NCBI RefSeq assembly: GCF_030406905.1
Contig: NZ_CP129137.1
Location: 1,801,001-1,865,000, forward strand
Reading direction: 5' to 3'
DNA length: 64,000 nt
Source: Streptomyces sp. HUAS CB01
GTDB taxonomy: Bacteria; Actinomycetota; Actinomycetes; Streptomycetales; Streptomycetaceae
The notes under the pieces are model-generated. The model was not told the origin of the DNA. It was given only the letters and a program-made list of their open reading frames with translations, and ran no database searches. Below, piece by piece: positions 44,830 through 52,711 of the stretch. The number at the start of each line of letters is the position of its first letter. Position 1 is the first letter of the stretch. The position numbers were made by a program, and so were the translations under genes.

Positions 44830-45753
44830 CTACCGCGCCCCGTACGCCGGCTGCGGCGGTGTCCCCTCCGCGAGGAGCTTCAGGGTCGCCTCCCCCGCCT
44901 CCGCGGGCGTCCAGCGCGCGCCGCGGTCGGCCGTGGGGCCCCGGTGCCAGCCCTCCATGACCGTGATGCGGCCCGCCTCCGCCTCGAAGACCCGGCCGGT
45001 GACACCCGCCGAGGCCGCCGAGCCCAGCCACACCACCAGCGGCGACACGTTCTCCGGCGCCATCGCGTCGAAGGCTCCCGGATCCTCCGGCGGTGCCATC
45101 GTCCCGGCGAAGGTCCGTTCCGTCATGCGCGTCCGCGCCGCCGGGGCGATGGCGTTGACCTGGACGCCGTAGCGGGACAGTTCCGCCGCCGCGACGAGGG
45201 TCAGGCCCACGATGCCGGCCTTGGCCGCGCTGTAGCCGCTCTGGCCGACCGAGCCCAGCAGGCCCGCGCCGCTGGAGGTGTTGACGACGCGGGCCGACGG
45301 CTCGCGCCCGGCCCGGCCCTCGGCCCGCCAGTGGGCCGCCGCGTACCGCAGGGGCAGGAAGTGGCCCTTCAGATGGACCCGCACCACCGCGTCCCAGTCG
45401 TCCTCGTCGAGGTTGACCAGCATCCGGTCGCGCAGGAACCCCGCGTTGTTGACGAGCGTGTCGAGCCGTCCGAAGGAACCGAGGGCCGTCTCCACCAGTG
45501 AGGCGGCGCCCTCGACCGTGGCCACGTCGCCCGAGTGGGCCACGGCTTCGCCGCCCCGCGCGCGGATCTCCTCGACGACCCGGTCGGCCGGGCCGTCCTC
45601 GCCGGGCGTGCCGTCCGGCCCGACGCCCAGGTCGTTGACCACGACTCGCGCGCCCTCCGCGGCGAAGGCCAGCGCGTGCGCCCGCCCCAGCCCCCGGCCC
45701 GCTCCCGTCACGGCCACGACCCGGTCGCGGCAGATCCCGGCAACTGCGTTCAT
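44830..45753 (-). CDS. SDR family oxidoreductase (HIP-cluster type, Rv3548c-like)
   Basis: A 307-residue short-chain dehydrogenase of the large-subunit, 17-beta-hydroxysteroid-dehydrogenase-type-4 group. The cofactor motif TGAGRGLG is at residues 16-23, NNAG at 102-105, and Y174/K178 in YSAAK are the catalytic pair. The ATG at 45753 is one base after the stop codon of the upstream SDR gene, so the two are coupled. In Mycobacterium tuberculosis two SDR genes (Rv3548c, Rv3549c) stand at this very position in front of echA20; that synteny is the best clue to its role in steroid-ring breakdown. Confidence 0.82.
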   Translation of the reverse strand: MNAVAGICRDRVVAVTGAGRGLGRAHALAFAAEGARVVVNDLGVGPDGTPGEDGPADRVVEEIRARGGEAVAHSGDVATVEGAASLVETALGSFGRLDTLVNNAGFLRDRMLVNLDEDDWDAVVRVHLKGHFLPLRYAAAHWRAEGRAGREPSARVVNTSSGAGLLGSVGQSGYSAAKAGIVGLTLVAAAELSRYGVQVNAIAPAARTRMTERTFAGTMAPPEDPGAFDAMAPENVSPLVVWLGSAASAGVTGRVFEAEAGRITVMEGWHRGPTADRGARWTPAEAGEATLKLLAEGTPPQPAYGAR

Positions 45754-45754
45754 C

Positions 45755-46708
45755 TCAGCCCTCCTTGTCGTCGGTGGTCCTCGTGGGGGCGCCGGCCGGC
45801 GTCCCGGCGGAGCCGCCCGCACCGGCCCCGCCGGCCACCCCGGGCCCGTGGGCCGTCGGTTCCCCCGGGCCGACCGCGGGCCCGTTGACCGTCGCAGGCC
45901 CGTTGACCGTCGCGGCGTCGTTGACCGTCGCGGGCCCGTTGACCGTCGCGGCGTCGTTGACCGTCGCGGCGTCGAGGAACGCGGGGCGTTCCCCTCCCCC
46001 GTGGACCAGCAGGGACGCCCCGCTGATGTACGCGGCCCGGCCGGACGCGAGGAACACCGCCGCATCGCCGATCTCGTCCGGTTCGGCGAGCCGGCCCAGC
46101 GGTACGGTGCGGCCCACCGCCGCGATCCCCTGCGCGTCGCCGTAGTGCAGGTGCGACAGTTCCGTGCGGACCATTCCGGGCACGATCGTGTTCACCCGTA
46201 CCTCCGGCGCCCACTCCACCGCCATGGACCGGGCGAGGTTCTCCAGCCCCGCCTTGGCCGCTCCGTAGGCGGCGGTCCCCGGCGACGGCCGGGTCGCGCT
46301 CACGCTGCCGACCATCACCACGCACCCGCGTGCGGCGTGCAGCAGTCCGTGCGCGGCGAGCGAGACCGTCAGCGGTGCCACCAGGTTCAGTTCCAGCACC
46401 CGCGCGTGCCGCACCGGGGCGCCGTCCCGCAGCAGCCGGTACGGCGCCCCGCCCGCGTTGTTGACCAGGACGTCGAGCCGGCCGTGGCGGCGGGCGATCT
46501 CGGCGAAGAAGTCCTCGACGGCCGCCGGGTCCCGGAGGTCCACGGGCAGGAACCGGGCCGTGCGGCCCGCGGAGGCGACCGGTGCGTCGGGTGGTCTGCG
46601 GGCGCAGACGACGACGTCCGCCCCGGCAGCCAGGAACGCCCGTGCGATGCCCGCGCCGACCCCGCGCGTTCCGCCGGTGACGACCGCGACCCTCCCGTCC
46701 AGCTCCAT
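45755..46708 (-). CDS. SDR family oxidoreductase with repeat-containing C-terminal tail
   Basis: A 317-residue protein whose first 245 residues are a normal short-chain dehydrogenase: TGGTRGVG at 11-18, NNAG at 83-86, catalytic Y148 and K152 in YGAAK. The remaining 70 residues are a tail with six-residue repeats of the type ATVNDA/ATVNGP followed by a Gly/Ala-rich end; this is not part of the family. The ATG at 46708 faces a KstR2-like operator. The next SDR gene follows after a single base. By synteny it corresponds to mycobacterial Rv3549c. Confidence 0.85.
   Translation of the reverse strand: MELDGRVAVVTGGTRGVGAGIARAFLAAGADVVVCARRPPDAPVASAGRTARFLPVDLRDPAAVEDFFAEIARRHGRLDVLVNNAGGAPYRLLRDGAPVRHARVLELNLVAPLTVSLAAHGLLHAARGCVVMVGSVSATRPSPGTAAYGAAKAGLENLARSMAVEWAPEVRVNTIVPGMVRTELSHLHYGDAQGIAAVGRTVPLGRLAEPDEIGDAAVFLASGRAAYISGASLLVHGGGERPAFLDAATVNDAATVNGPATVNDAATVNGPATVNGPAVGPGEPTAHGPGVAGGAGAGGSAGTPAGAPTRTTDDKEG
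45881..45970 (-). repeat. 18-base in-frame tandem repeat, five copies, inside the SDR gene
   Basis: Five copies of an 18-base unit (plus strand CCCGTTGACCGTCGCGGC and GTCGTTGACCGTCGCGGC variants) run from 45881 to 45970. The period is a multiple of three, so the protein simply gains six residues (ATVNDA or ATVNGP) per copy. Copy number is therefore likely to vary between strains. Confidence 0.9.
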
Positions 46709-46739
46709 CGGCTGCTACCTTCCTGACGAGCAGTCACCT

Positions 46740-46753
46740 AACAAACGTTTGGT
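46740..46753. promoter_or_regulatory. KstR2-like operator, left half of the HIP module
   Basis: AACAAACGTTTGGT, between the divergent SDR and echA20 genes, fits the published mycobacterial KstR2 site AnCAAGnnCTTGnT at 8 of 10 fixed positions and is flanked by CCTA on the left, as is the second site. It is 21 bases before the echA20 ATG, where a repressor could block both promoters. Confidence 0.65.
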
Positions 46754-46774
46754 GGAAAGGTAGCTGATCCGCTG

Positions 46775-47518
46775 ATGGGTGTCTCCACCACAGGCCCGGA
46801 GAAGGGCGTTTCCGTCGTGACGGTCGACTTCCCGCCCGTCAACGCCCTCCCCGTACACGCCTGGTACGCACTCGCCGACGCCGTGCGCCGCGCCGGCCGG
46901 GACCCGGAGGTCCGCTGTGTGGTCCTGGCCGCCGAGGGCCGCGGCTTCAACGCCGGCGTCGACATCAAGGAGTTGCAGCGCGACGCCGGGCACGACGCCC
47001 TGATCGGCGCCAACCGGGGCTGCCACGAGGCCTTCGGCGCCGTCTACGAGTGCGAGGTCCCCGTCGTCGCCGCCGTGCACGGCTTCTGCCTGGGCGGCGG
47101 GATCGGCCTCGTCGGGAACGCCGACGCGATCGTGGCGTCCGACGACGCCACCTTCGGGCTGCCGGAGCTGGACCGGGGGGCGCTCGGGGCCGCCACCCAC
47201 CTCTCCCGGCTCGTCCCCCAGCATCTGATGCGCACGCTGTACTACACCTCCCGCACCGTGACGGCCGCCGAACTGCACGCCCACGGCTCCGTCTGGCGGG
47301 TCGTCCCGCGCGACGGGCTCCGTGCCGCGGCACGGGACCTGGCGCGCGAGATCGCCGCCAAGGACGGCCGTCTCGTCCGGCTGGCCAAGGCGGCCATCAA
47401 CGGCATCGACCCCGTGGACGTGCACCGCAGCTACCGGTACGAGCAGGGCTTCACCTTCGAGGCCGACCTCGGTGGCATCGCCGGCCGCGTCCGGGACACC
47501 TTCGGCAAGGAGGCATGA
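46775..47518 (+). CDS. echA20: enoyl-CoA hydratase-family enzyme (EchA20-like, HIP pathway)
   Basis: A 247-residue crotonase-fold enzyme. In M. tuberculosis EchA20 opens the D ring in the breakdown of the steroid fragment HIP-CoA. The oxyanion-hole motifs GRGFNAGVDIKEL and GFCLGGGIGLV are present. ATG 46775 has GGAAAGG upstream. Its place directly before ipdA, ipdB and ipdC is the same as in mycobacteria and rhodococci, which supports the specific name. The stop codon is 3 bases before ipdA. Confidence 0.88.
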   Translation: MGVSTTGPEKGVSVVTVDFPPVNALPVHAWYALADAVRRAGRDPEVRCVVLAAEGRGFNAGVDIKELQRDAGHDALIGANRGCHEAFGAVYECEVPVVAAVHGFCLGGGIGLVGNADAIVASDDATFGLPELDRGALGAATHLSRLVPQHLMRTLYYTSRTVTAAELHAHGSVWRVVPRDGLRAAARDLAREIAAKDGRLVRLAKAAINGIDPVDVHRSYRYEQGFTFEADLGGIAGRVRDTFGKEA

Positions 47519-47521
47519 CCC

Positions 47522-48373
47522 ATGGCCGACAAGACCATGACCGCCGACGACGTCGTGGGGCGGCTGCGCAGCGGCATGACCCTCGGCATCGGCGGCTGGG
47601 GCTCGCGCCGCAAGCCGATGGCCCTGGTGCGGGCGTTGCTGCGGTCCGGGGTCACCGACCTGACCGTCGTCTCGTACGGCGGCCCGGACGTGGGGATGCT
47701 GGCCGCGGCGGGCCGGGTCCGCCGGCTCGTCGCCCCGTTCGCGACGCTCGACTCCGTGCCGCTGGAGCCCCACTTCCGGGCGGCCCGCGAGGCGGGGACG
47801 ATCGCGATGACGGAGCTCGACGAGGCGATGTTCATGTGGGGGCTGCACGCCGCCGCCAACCGGCTGCCCTTCATGCCCGTGCGGGCCGGTCTCGGTTCGG
47901 ACGTCATGCGCGTCAACCCGGAGCTGCGCACGGTCCGTTCGCCCTACGCCGACGGCGAGGAGTTCGTCGCCGTCCCCGCGCTGCGTCTGGACGCGGCCCT
48001 CGTCCACCTCAATCGTGCCGACCGCCTCGGCAACGGCCAGTACCTGGGACCGGACCCCTACTTCGACGACCTCTTCTGCGAGGCGGCCGACGCGGCGTAC
48101 CTGTCGTGCGAGCAGCTCGTGGAGACGGCCGAGCTGACCAAGGACGCCGCCCCGCAGACCCTGCTCGTCGGGCGGCACAGCGTCACGGGCGTCGTCGAGG
48201 CCCCGGACGGGGCGCACTTCACGTCCTGCGCCCCCGACCACGGCCGCGACGAGTCCTTCCAGAAGCTGTACGCGACCACGCCCTGGGCCGAGTTCGCGGA
48301 GCGCTTCCTGTCGGGTCCCGACGAGCACGCCTACCGGTCCGCCGTGCGGGCCTGGCACGAGGAGCAGCGGTGA
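47522..48373 (+). CDS. ipdA: CoA-transferase-like ring hydrolase, alpha subunit IpdA
   Basis: A 283-residue alpha subunit of the IpdAB enzyme. In mycobacteria and rhodococci IpdAB hydrolyses the last carbon ring of steroid degradation (COCHEA-CoA), using a CoA-transferase fold. The opening MTLGIGGWGSRRKPMALVRAL and GQYLGPDPYFDDLFCEAAD match that group rather than the succinyl-CoA transferases. ATG 47522; the last codons overlap the ipdB start (GTGA), as expected for subunits of a heterotetramer. Confidence 0.9.
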   Translation: MADKTMTADDVVGRLRSGMTLGIGGWGSRRKPMALVRALLRSGVTDLTVVSYGGPDVGMLAAAGRVRRLVAPFATLDSVPLEPHFRAAREAGTIAMTELDEAMFMWGLHAAANRLPFMPVRAGLGSDVMRVNPELRTVRSPYADGEEFVAVPALRLDAALVHLNRADRLGNGQYLGPDPYFDDLFCEAADAAYLSCEQLVETAELTKDAAPQTLLVGRHSVTGVVEAPDGAHFTSCAPDHGRDESFQKLYATTPWAEFAERFLSGPDEHAYRSAVRAWHEEQR

Positions 48374-49125
48374 CCGTCGCGCAGGCCCATGTCCCCCCGC
48401 CGTCCCGGTCCGAGTACTGCGTGATCGCCTGTGCCGAGGCGTGGCGCGGCGACGGCGAGGTGCTGGCGAGCCCCATGGGGCTGATCCCCTCCCTCGGCGC
48501 GCGGCTCGCCCGGCGCACCTTCTCCCCCGACCTGCTGCTCACCGACGGCGAGGCGCTGCTCGTCGGCCCGGACGGGGAGGTGGAGGGCTGGCTTCCGTAC
48601 CGGCGCCATCTCACGATGGTCACCGGCGGCAAGCGGCACGTCATGATGGGCGCGAGCCAGCTCGACCGGTACGGCAACCAGAACATCTCCTGCATCGGCG
48701 ACTGGTCCCGGCCGGCGCGTCAGCTGCTCGGGGTGCGCGGGGCGCCGGTGAACACGCTCAACAACCCGGTCAGTTACTGGGTGCCCCGGCACTCGCGCCG
48801 GGTCTTCGTCGAGAAGGTCGACATGGTCAGCGGCGTCGGGTACGACCGCGCGGGCGGGGCGCGCTTCCACCGGATCCCGCGCGTCGTCACGAACCTGGGG
48901 GTCTTCGACTTCGAGACGCCGGACCGCTCGATGCGGCTCGCCTCCCTGCATCCGGGCGTCACCCCGGAGGAGGTCCGGGAGGCGACCGGCTTCCCGTTCG
49001 CCGTCGCGGGCGACGGGCCCGTCCCGTACACCCGCGAACCCGGCGCCGAGGAGCTGCGTCTCGTCCGTGAGGTCCTCGATCCGGACGGCCGGCGCGATCG
49101 CGAGATCGGGGCCCGGCCCCGATGA
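48370..49125 (+). CDS. ipdB: CoA-transferase-like ring hydrolase, beta subunit IpdB
   Basis: The beta subunit (251 residues) of IpdAB. Motifs MMGASQLDRYGNQNIS and FVEKVDMVSGVGYDRAG are typical of IpdB. Translation starts at GTG 48370 inside the ipdA stop codon overlap and the gene ends with an ATGA overlap with ipdC. Length is normal. Confidence 0.9.
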   Translation: MTVAQAHVPPPSRSEYCVIACAEAWRGDGEVLASPMGLIPSLGARLARRTFSPDLLLTDGEALLVGPDGEVEGWLPYRRHLTMVTGGKRHVMMGASQLDRYGNQNISCIGDWSRPARQLLGVRGAPVNTLNNPVSYWVPRHSRRVFVEKVDMVSGVGYDRAGGARFHRIPRVVTNLGVFDFETPDRSMRLASLHPGVTPEEVREATGFPFAVAGDGPVPYTREPGAEELRLVREVLDPDGRRDREIGARPR

Positions 49126-50183
49126 GGACGGCGCTCACCGAGCTCACCGGAGTGCGCCACCCCGTCGTCCAGACCGGTATGGGCTGGGTGGCGGGGCCAC
49201 GGCTGGTCTCGGCGGCCGCGAACGCCGGCGCCCTGGGCGTCCTGGCCTCCGCGACGATGACGCCGGCCCGGCTGCGGCAGGCGGTCCGCGAGGTGAGGGC
49301 CCGCACGGAGGCGCCGTTCGGGGTCAATCTGCGGGCCGACGCCGGGGACGCCCGGGAACGGGTGCGGATCATCGTGGACGAAGGCGTACGGGTGGCGTCG
49401 TTCGCGCTGGCCCCGTCCCGGGAGCTGATCGCGGAGCTGAGGGACGCGGGCGTGGTGGTGATCCCGTCGGTGGGCGCCCGGCGCCACGCCGAGAAGGTGG
49501 CCGCGTGGGGCGCCGACGCCGTGATCGTGCAGGGCGGCGAGGGCGGCGGGCACACGGGGGACGTGGCGACGACCGTGCTGCTGCCGCAGGTGGTGGACGC
49601 GGTGGACATCCCGGTGGTCGCGGCGGGCGGTTTCCACGACGGGCGCGGCCTCGTGGCGGCGCTCGCGTACGGGGCGGCGGGCATCGCCATGGGAACCCGC
49701 TTCCTGCTCACGTCCGACTCGACGGTGCCGGACGCGGTGAAGGCCCGCTATCTGGCGGCGTCCGTCAGGGACGTCACCGTCACCACCGCCGTCGACGGAC
49801 TTCCGCACCGCATGCTCCGCTCCGACCTCGTCGAGACCCTGGAACGTTCCGGTCGCGCCCGCGCCCTGCTGCACGCGCTGCGCAGGGCGGCGGGCTTCCG
49901 GAAGCTCTCCGGTCTGTCCTGGCCGGAGGTGGTCCGCGACGGCCTCGCGCTGCGGCACGGCAAGGATCTCTCCTGGAGCCAGGTCCTGCTCGCCGCCAAC
50001 ACCCCGATGCTGCTGCGTGCGGCGATGGTCGAGGGCCGCACCGACCTCGGGGTGATGGCGTCCGGCCAGGTCGCGGGCGTGATCGAGGACCTGCCGAGCT
50101 GCGCGGAGCTGGTCGGCCGGGTGATGGCGGAGGCGGAGAGGGCGCTGCGGGAGCTACGGGGGCTGCCGCCGGGGCAGGACTGA
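49122..50183 (+). CDS. ipdC: flavin-dependent oxidoreductase IpdC (nitronate-monooxygenase fold)
   Basis: A 353-residue TIM-barrel flavoenzyme that looks like 2-nitropropane dioxygenase. In the steroid pathway IpdC desaturates a ring-C intermediate before IpdAB acts. The FMN-binding segments VIVQGGEGGGHTG and AAGGFHDGRGLVAAL, and GAAGIAMGTRFLL, are all present. ATG 49122 overlaps the ipdB stop codon. The name rests on synteny with echA20-ipdA-ipdB; out of context the family would be called nitronate monooxygenase. Confidence 0.88.
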   Translation: MRTALTELTGVRHPVVQTGMGWVAGPRLVSAAANAGALGVLASATMTPARLRQAVREVRARTEAPFGVNLRADAGDARERVRIIVDEGVRVASFALAPSRELIAELRDAGVVVIPSVGARRHAEKVAAWGADAVIVQGGEGGGHTGDVATTVLLPQVVDAVDIPVVAAGGFHDGRGLVAALAYGAAGIAMGTRFLLTSDSTVPDAVKARYLAASVRDVTVTTAVDGLPHRMLRSDLVETLERSGRARALLHALRRAAGFRKLSGLSWPEVVRDGLALRHGKDLSWSQVLLAANTPMLLRAAMVEGRTDLGVMASGQVAGVIEDLPSCAELVGRVMAEAERALRELRGLPPGQD

Positions 50184-50353
50184 CCGCAGCGGCCCGGGCC
50201 GAGGGCCGTCCACCGGGCGGCGGTCCACGGCGAGGCGCTCCCGGGCGCACCGGAGAACGCGTGCGGGCGCGCCCGTGCGCCGGCCTTTCGCGTCCGCAGT
50301 CCGGGCCGCCCACCGAGGGGCCCCAAGACGGTCAACCGGGCATCACGGTGCGA

Positions 50354-50397
50354 CACGAAGGCCTTCGTGCGGTGAAGATTCGACACCTCCACCGCAC
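50354..50397. repeat. nested palindromes in the ipdC-helicase gap
   Basis: CACGAAGGCCTTCGTG (50354-50369) is a perfect 16-base palindrome. Its right end overlaps a second inverted repeat, GTGCGGTG (50367-50374) / CACCGCAC (50390-50397). They lie between two convergent genes and could end transcription as hairpins, or be a binding site. Confidence 0.6.
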
Positions 50398-50455
50398 ACG
50401 GAGGCCTTCGCCACGAGAGACCCCCGCGTGTCGACGACGCTCGTGATCAGAACAC

Positions 50456-52159
50456 CTAGCGGGCGGCCGTCCTGCCGCCCCTCCTGCCGCCCTGCTGAGC
50501 GCCCGCGGCCCGCCCGCGCGCCTGGTCGGCGCCGTCCCGAGCCCGGCCCCTCGCGCGGCCGTCTTCGGCACGTCCGCCGGCACCACCCTGCCCCGCGCGG
50601 CCGCCACCGTTACGTCCGCCGGCACCACCCTGCGCGGCGCGGCCGCCACCGGCGCGTCCGGTGTCGGCGGATCCGCGCTCCTTGCGGGCGCTGTCGGCGG
50701 GCGCGCCGGTCCTGCGGGCGCCGTCAGTCCGGGCGCCGTCGCCGCGGCCGTCCCGCGGGCGCTTGCGCCTCGGCCGGGACTTCGCCGCGGACGGCTGAGG
50801 AGCCTGGGGTGCCTCGACGGTCACGGCCACACCCGACGGCTCCCGGGCTCCGGTGAGCCGGGCCAGTTCCTCGTCGCCGGACCTGACCGCGGCGGTACGC
50901 GGGGTGATCCCGGCGTCCGACATCAGCCGGGTCATCTCACGCTTCTGGTCCGGCAGGACCAGGGTCACGACGCTCCCCGACTCGCCCGCCCGCGCGGTCC
51001 GGCCGCCCCGGTGCAGGTAGTCCTTGTGGTCCGTCGGCGGATCGACGTTCACGACGAGATCCAGATCGTCCACGTGGATGCCACGGGCGGCGACGTTGGT
51101 GGCCACCAGTGCCCTGACCTGGCCGGTCTTGAACTGCTCAAGGGTGCGGTTGCGCTGGGGCTGGCTCCGGCCGCCGTGCAGACCGGCTGCCCGTACCCCG
51201 CTGGCCAGCAGCCGCTTGACCAGGCGGTCCACGGAGCGCTTGGTGTCGAGGAAGAGGATGACGCGCCCGTCACGCGCCGCTATCCGCACGGTGACGGCCT
51301 TCTTGTCCGTCTCGTCGGCGACGTGGAGCACGTGGTGCTCCATGGTGGTGACGGCGCCGGCGGACGGGTCGACCGAGTGCACCACGGGGTCGCTGAGGAA
51401 CCCCCGCACCAGGTTGTCCACGTTCCGGTCCAGGGTGGCCGAGAACAGCATGCGCTGCCCGCCGGGCTCCACCTGCTTCAGCAAGGCGGTGACCTGCGGG
51501 AGGAAGCCCATGTCGGCCATCTGGTCGGCCTCGTCCAGCACCGTGATCGCCACCTCGCCGAGACGGCAGTCGCCGCGCTCGACGAGGTCCTTCAGCCGCC
51601 CCGGGGTCGCCACGAGCACCTCGGCACCGCGCCGCAGCGTGCCGGCCTGCTTGCTGATCGACAGTCCGCCGACGACCGTCGCCAGGCGGAGGTTCACGGC
51701 GGTCGCGTAGGGCGCGAGGGCGTCGGTCACCTGCTGGGCCAGCTCCCGGGTGGGCACGAGCACCAGACCGAGCGGGGCCCCCGGCTCCGCCCGGCGCCCG
51801 GCGGTGCGGGCGAGCAGCGCCAGTCCGAAGGCGAGGGTCTTGCCGGAACCGGTCCGCCCGCGTCCCAGGACGTCACGGCCGGCGAGCGAGTTCGGCAGGG
51901 TCGCCGCCTGGATGGGGAACGGCGCGGTCACCCCCTGCGCCGCGAGGGTCTTCAGCAGCGCCTCCGGCAGGTCCTGCAGCTCTTCGAAGGCCCGGACGGC
52001 GGGCAGAGCCGGGACCCGTGGCTCGGGAACGGAGAACTCCTGCGGCGGCGCCGTGCGGCGCACACCGGCGGCCCCCTTGGGGGCCCGCTTCGCGGGGCGC
52101 TCGGCCGGCCGCCTGCGGGCGGGGCGTGCGGGGCGTGCGGGGCGTGCGGAACGAGTCAT
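50456..52159 (-). CDS. DEAD-box RNA helicase with Arg/Gly-rich tail
   Basis: A 567-residue RNA helicase. Walker A GRTGSGKT is at 101-108, DEAD at 209-212, SAT at 240-242 and GRTARAG as motif VI near 410. The last 100 or so residues are rich in Arg, Gly and Ala, a disordered RNA-binding tail. ATG 52159 has AGGAAGG upstream. It lies just downstream of a cold-shock protein gene on the same strand, with a strong hairpin between them. The pairing suggests RNA unwinding in the cold. It interrupts the HIP module. Confidence 0.92.
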   Translation of the reverse strand: MTRSARPARPARPARRRPAERPAKRAPKGAAGVRRTAPPQEFSVPEPRVPALPAVRAFEELQDLPEALLKTLAAQGVTAPFPIQAATLPNSLAGRDVLGRGRTGSGKTLAFGLALLARTAGRRAEPGAPLGLVLVPTRELAQQVTDALAPYATAVNLRLATVVGGLSISKQAGTLRRGAEVLVATPGRLKDLVERGDCRLGEVAITVLDEADQMADMGFLPQVTALLKQVEPGGQRMLFSATLDRNVDNLVRGFLSDPVVHSVDPSAGAVTTMEHHVLHVADETDKKAVTVRIAARDGRVILFLDTKRSVDRLVKRLLASGVRAAGLHGGRSQPQRNRTLEQFKTGQVRALVATNVAARGIHVDDLDLVVNVDPPTDHKDYLHRGGRTARAGESGSVVTLVLPDQKREMTRLMSDAGITPRTAAVRSGDEELARLTGAREPSGVAVTVEAPQAPQPSAAKSRPRRKRPRDGRGDGARTDGARRTGAPADSARKERGSADTGRAGGGRAAQGGAGGRNGGGRAGQGGAGGRAEDGRARGRARDGADQARGRAAGAQQGGRRGGRTAAR

Positions 52160-52192
52160 GCGGATTGCCTTCCTGGTGCTGAGCACAGCACA

Positions 52193-52229
52193 GGCCGGGG
52201 CCCGCACCGCGTGGGTGCGGGCCCCGGCC
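52193..52229 (-). terminator. 16-bp hairpin terminator after the cold-shock gene
   Basis: GGCCGGGGCCCGCACC (52193-52208) pairs perfectly with GGTGCGGGCCCCGGCC (52214-52229) across a 5-base loop. It lies between the cold-shock gene stop and the helicase start. It should end most cold-shock transcripts; any read-through would express the helicase. Confidence 0.85.
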
Positions 52230-52250
52230 GCGTGGTACGCGTCCCGAGGG

Positions 52251-52454
52251 TCAGGCGGGGACGATGTTCTCCGCCTGCGGGCCCTTCGGGCCCTGCGTGA
52301 CGTCGAAGGAGACCTTCTGGCCCTCCTGGAGCTCACGGAAGCCCTGGGTGGCGATGTTCGAGTAGTGGGCGAAGACGTCGGCGCCGCCGCCGTCCTGCGC
52401 GATGAAGCCGAAGCCCTTTTCCGAGTTGAACCACTTCACGGTGCCGGTGGCCAT
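52251..52454 (-). CDS. cold-shock protein (CspA family)
   Basis: A 67-residue single-domain protein that binds single-stranded RNA and DNA and melts RNA structure. The RNP1 motif KGFGFIAQ and RNP2 motif DVFAHYSNI are intact. It starts at ATG 52454 (AGGAGA upstream); the frame runs further upstream but the standard [10 protein letters not shown] opening decides. It has a long untranslated leader with a hairpin. Streptomycetes have several such genes and many are constitutive. Confidence 0.96.
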   Translation of the reverse strand: MATGTVKWFNSEKGFGFIAQDGGGADVFAHYSNIATQGFRELQEGQKVSFDVTQGPKGPQAENIVPA

Positions 52455-52509
52455 GTCATTCTCCTGATAGGTAAGAGGCCCCATCCGGAGATGCCGGAAA
52501 AACAATAAA

Positions 52510-52537
52510 GCGCCTGCGGATCATTCCCGTCAGGCGC
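52510..52537 (-). promoter_or_regulatory. leader hairpin of the cold-shock gene
   Basis: GCGCCTG (52510-52516 on the plus strand) can pair with CAGGCGC (52531-52537), giving a 7-bp stem in the untranslated leader about 55 bases before the start codon. Cold-shock gene leaders are often structured and control translation at low temperature. No more is claimed. Confidence 0.5.
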
Positions 52538-52711
52538 GCATAAAGTTCATGGGTACCAAACTGCAACCGTTACAACCTAGCACGCTCCCCGCGGATCCCG
52601 GTCGCCGGGCAGGGCCGCCCCGGCGTGTCCCGGGAAAGGACCGGTCCGGCACGTACGCGACCGGGCCTGCCGGACGCGTACGGCGCGGGTGACACGGCGA
52701 GGCCCCCGGCG

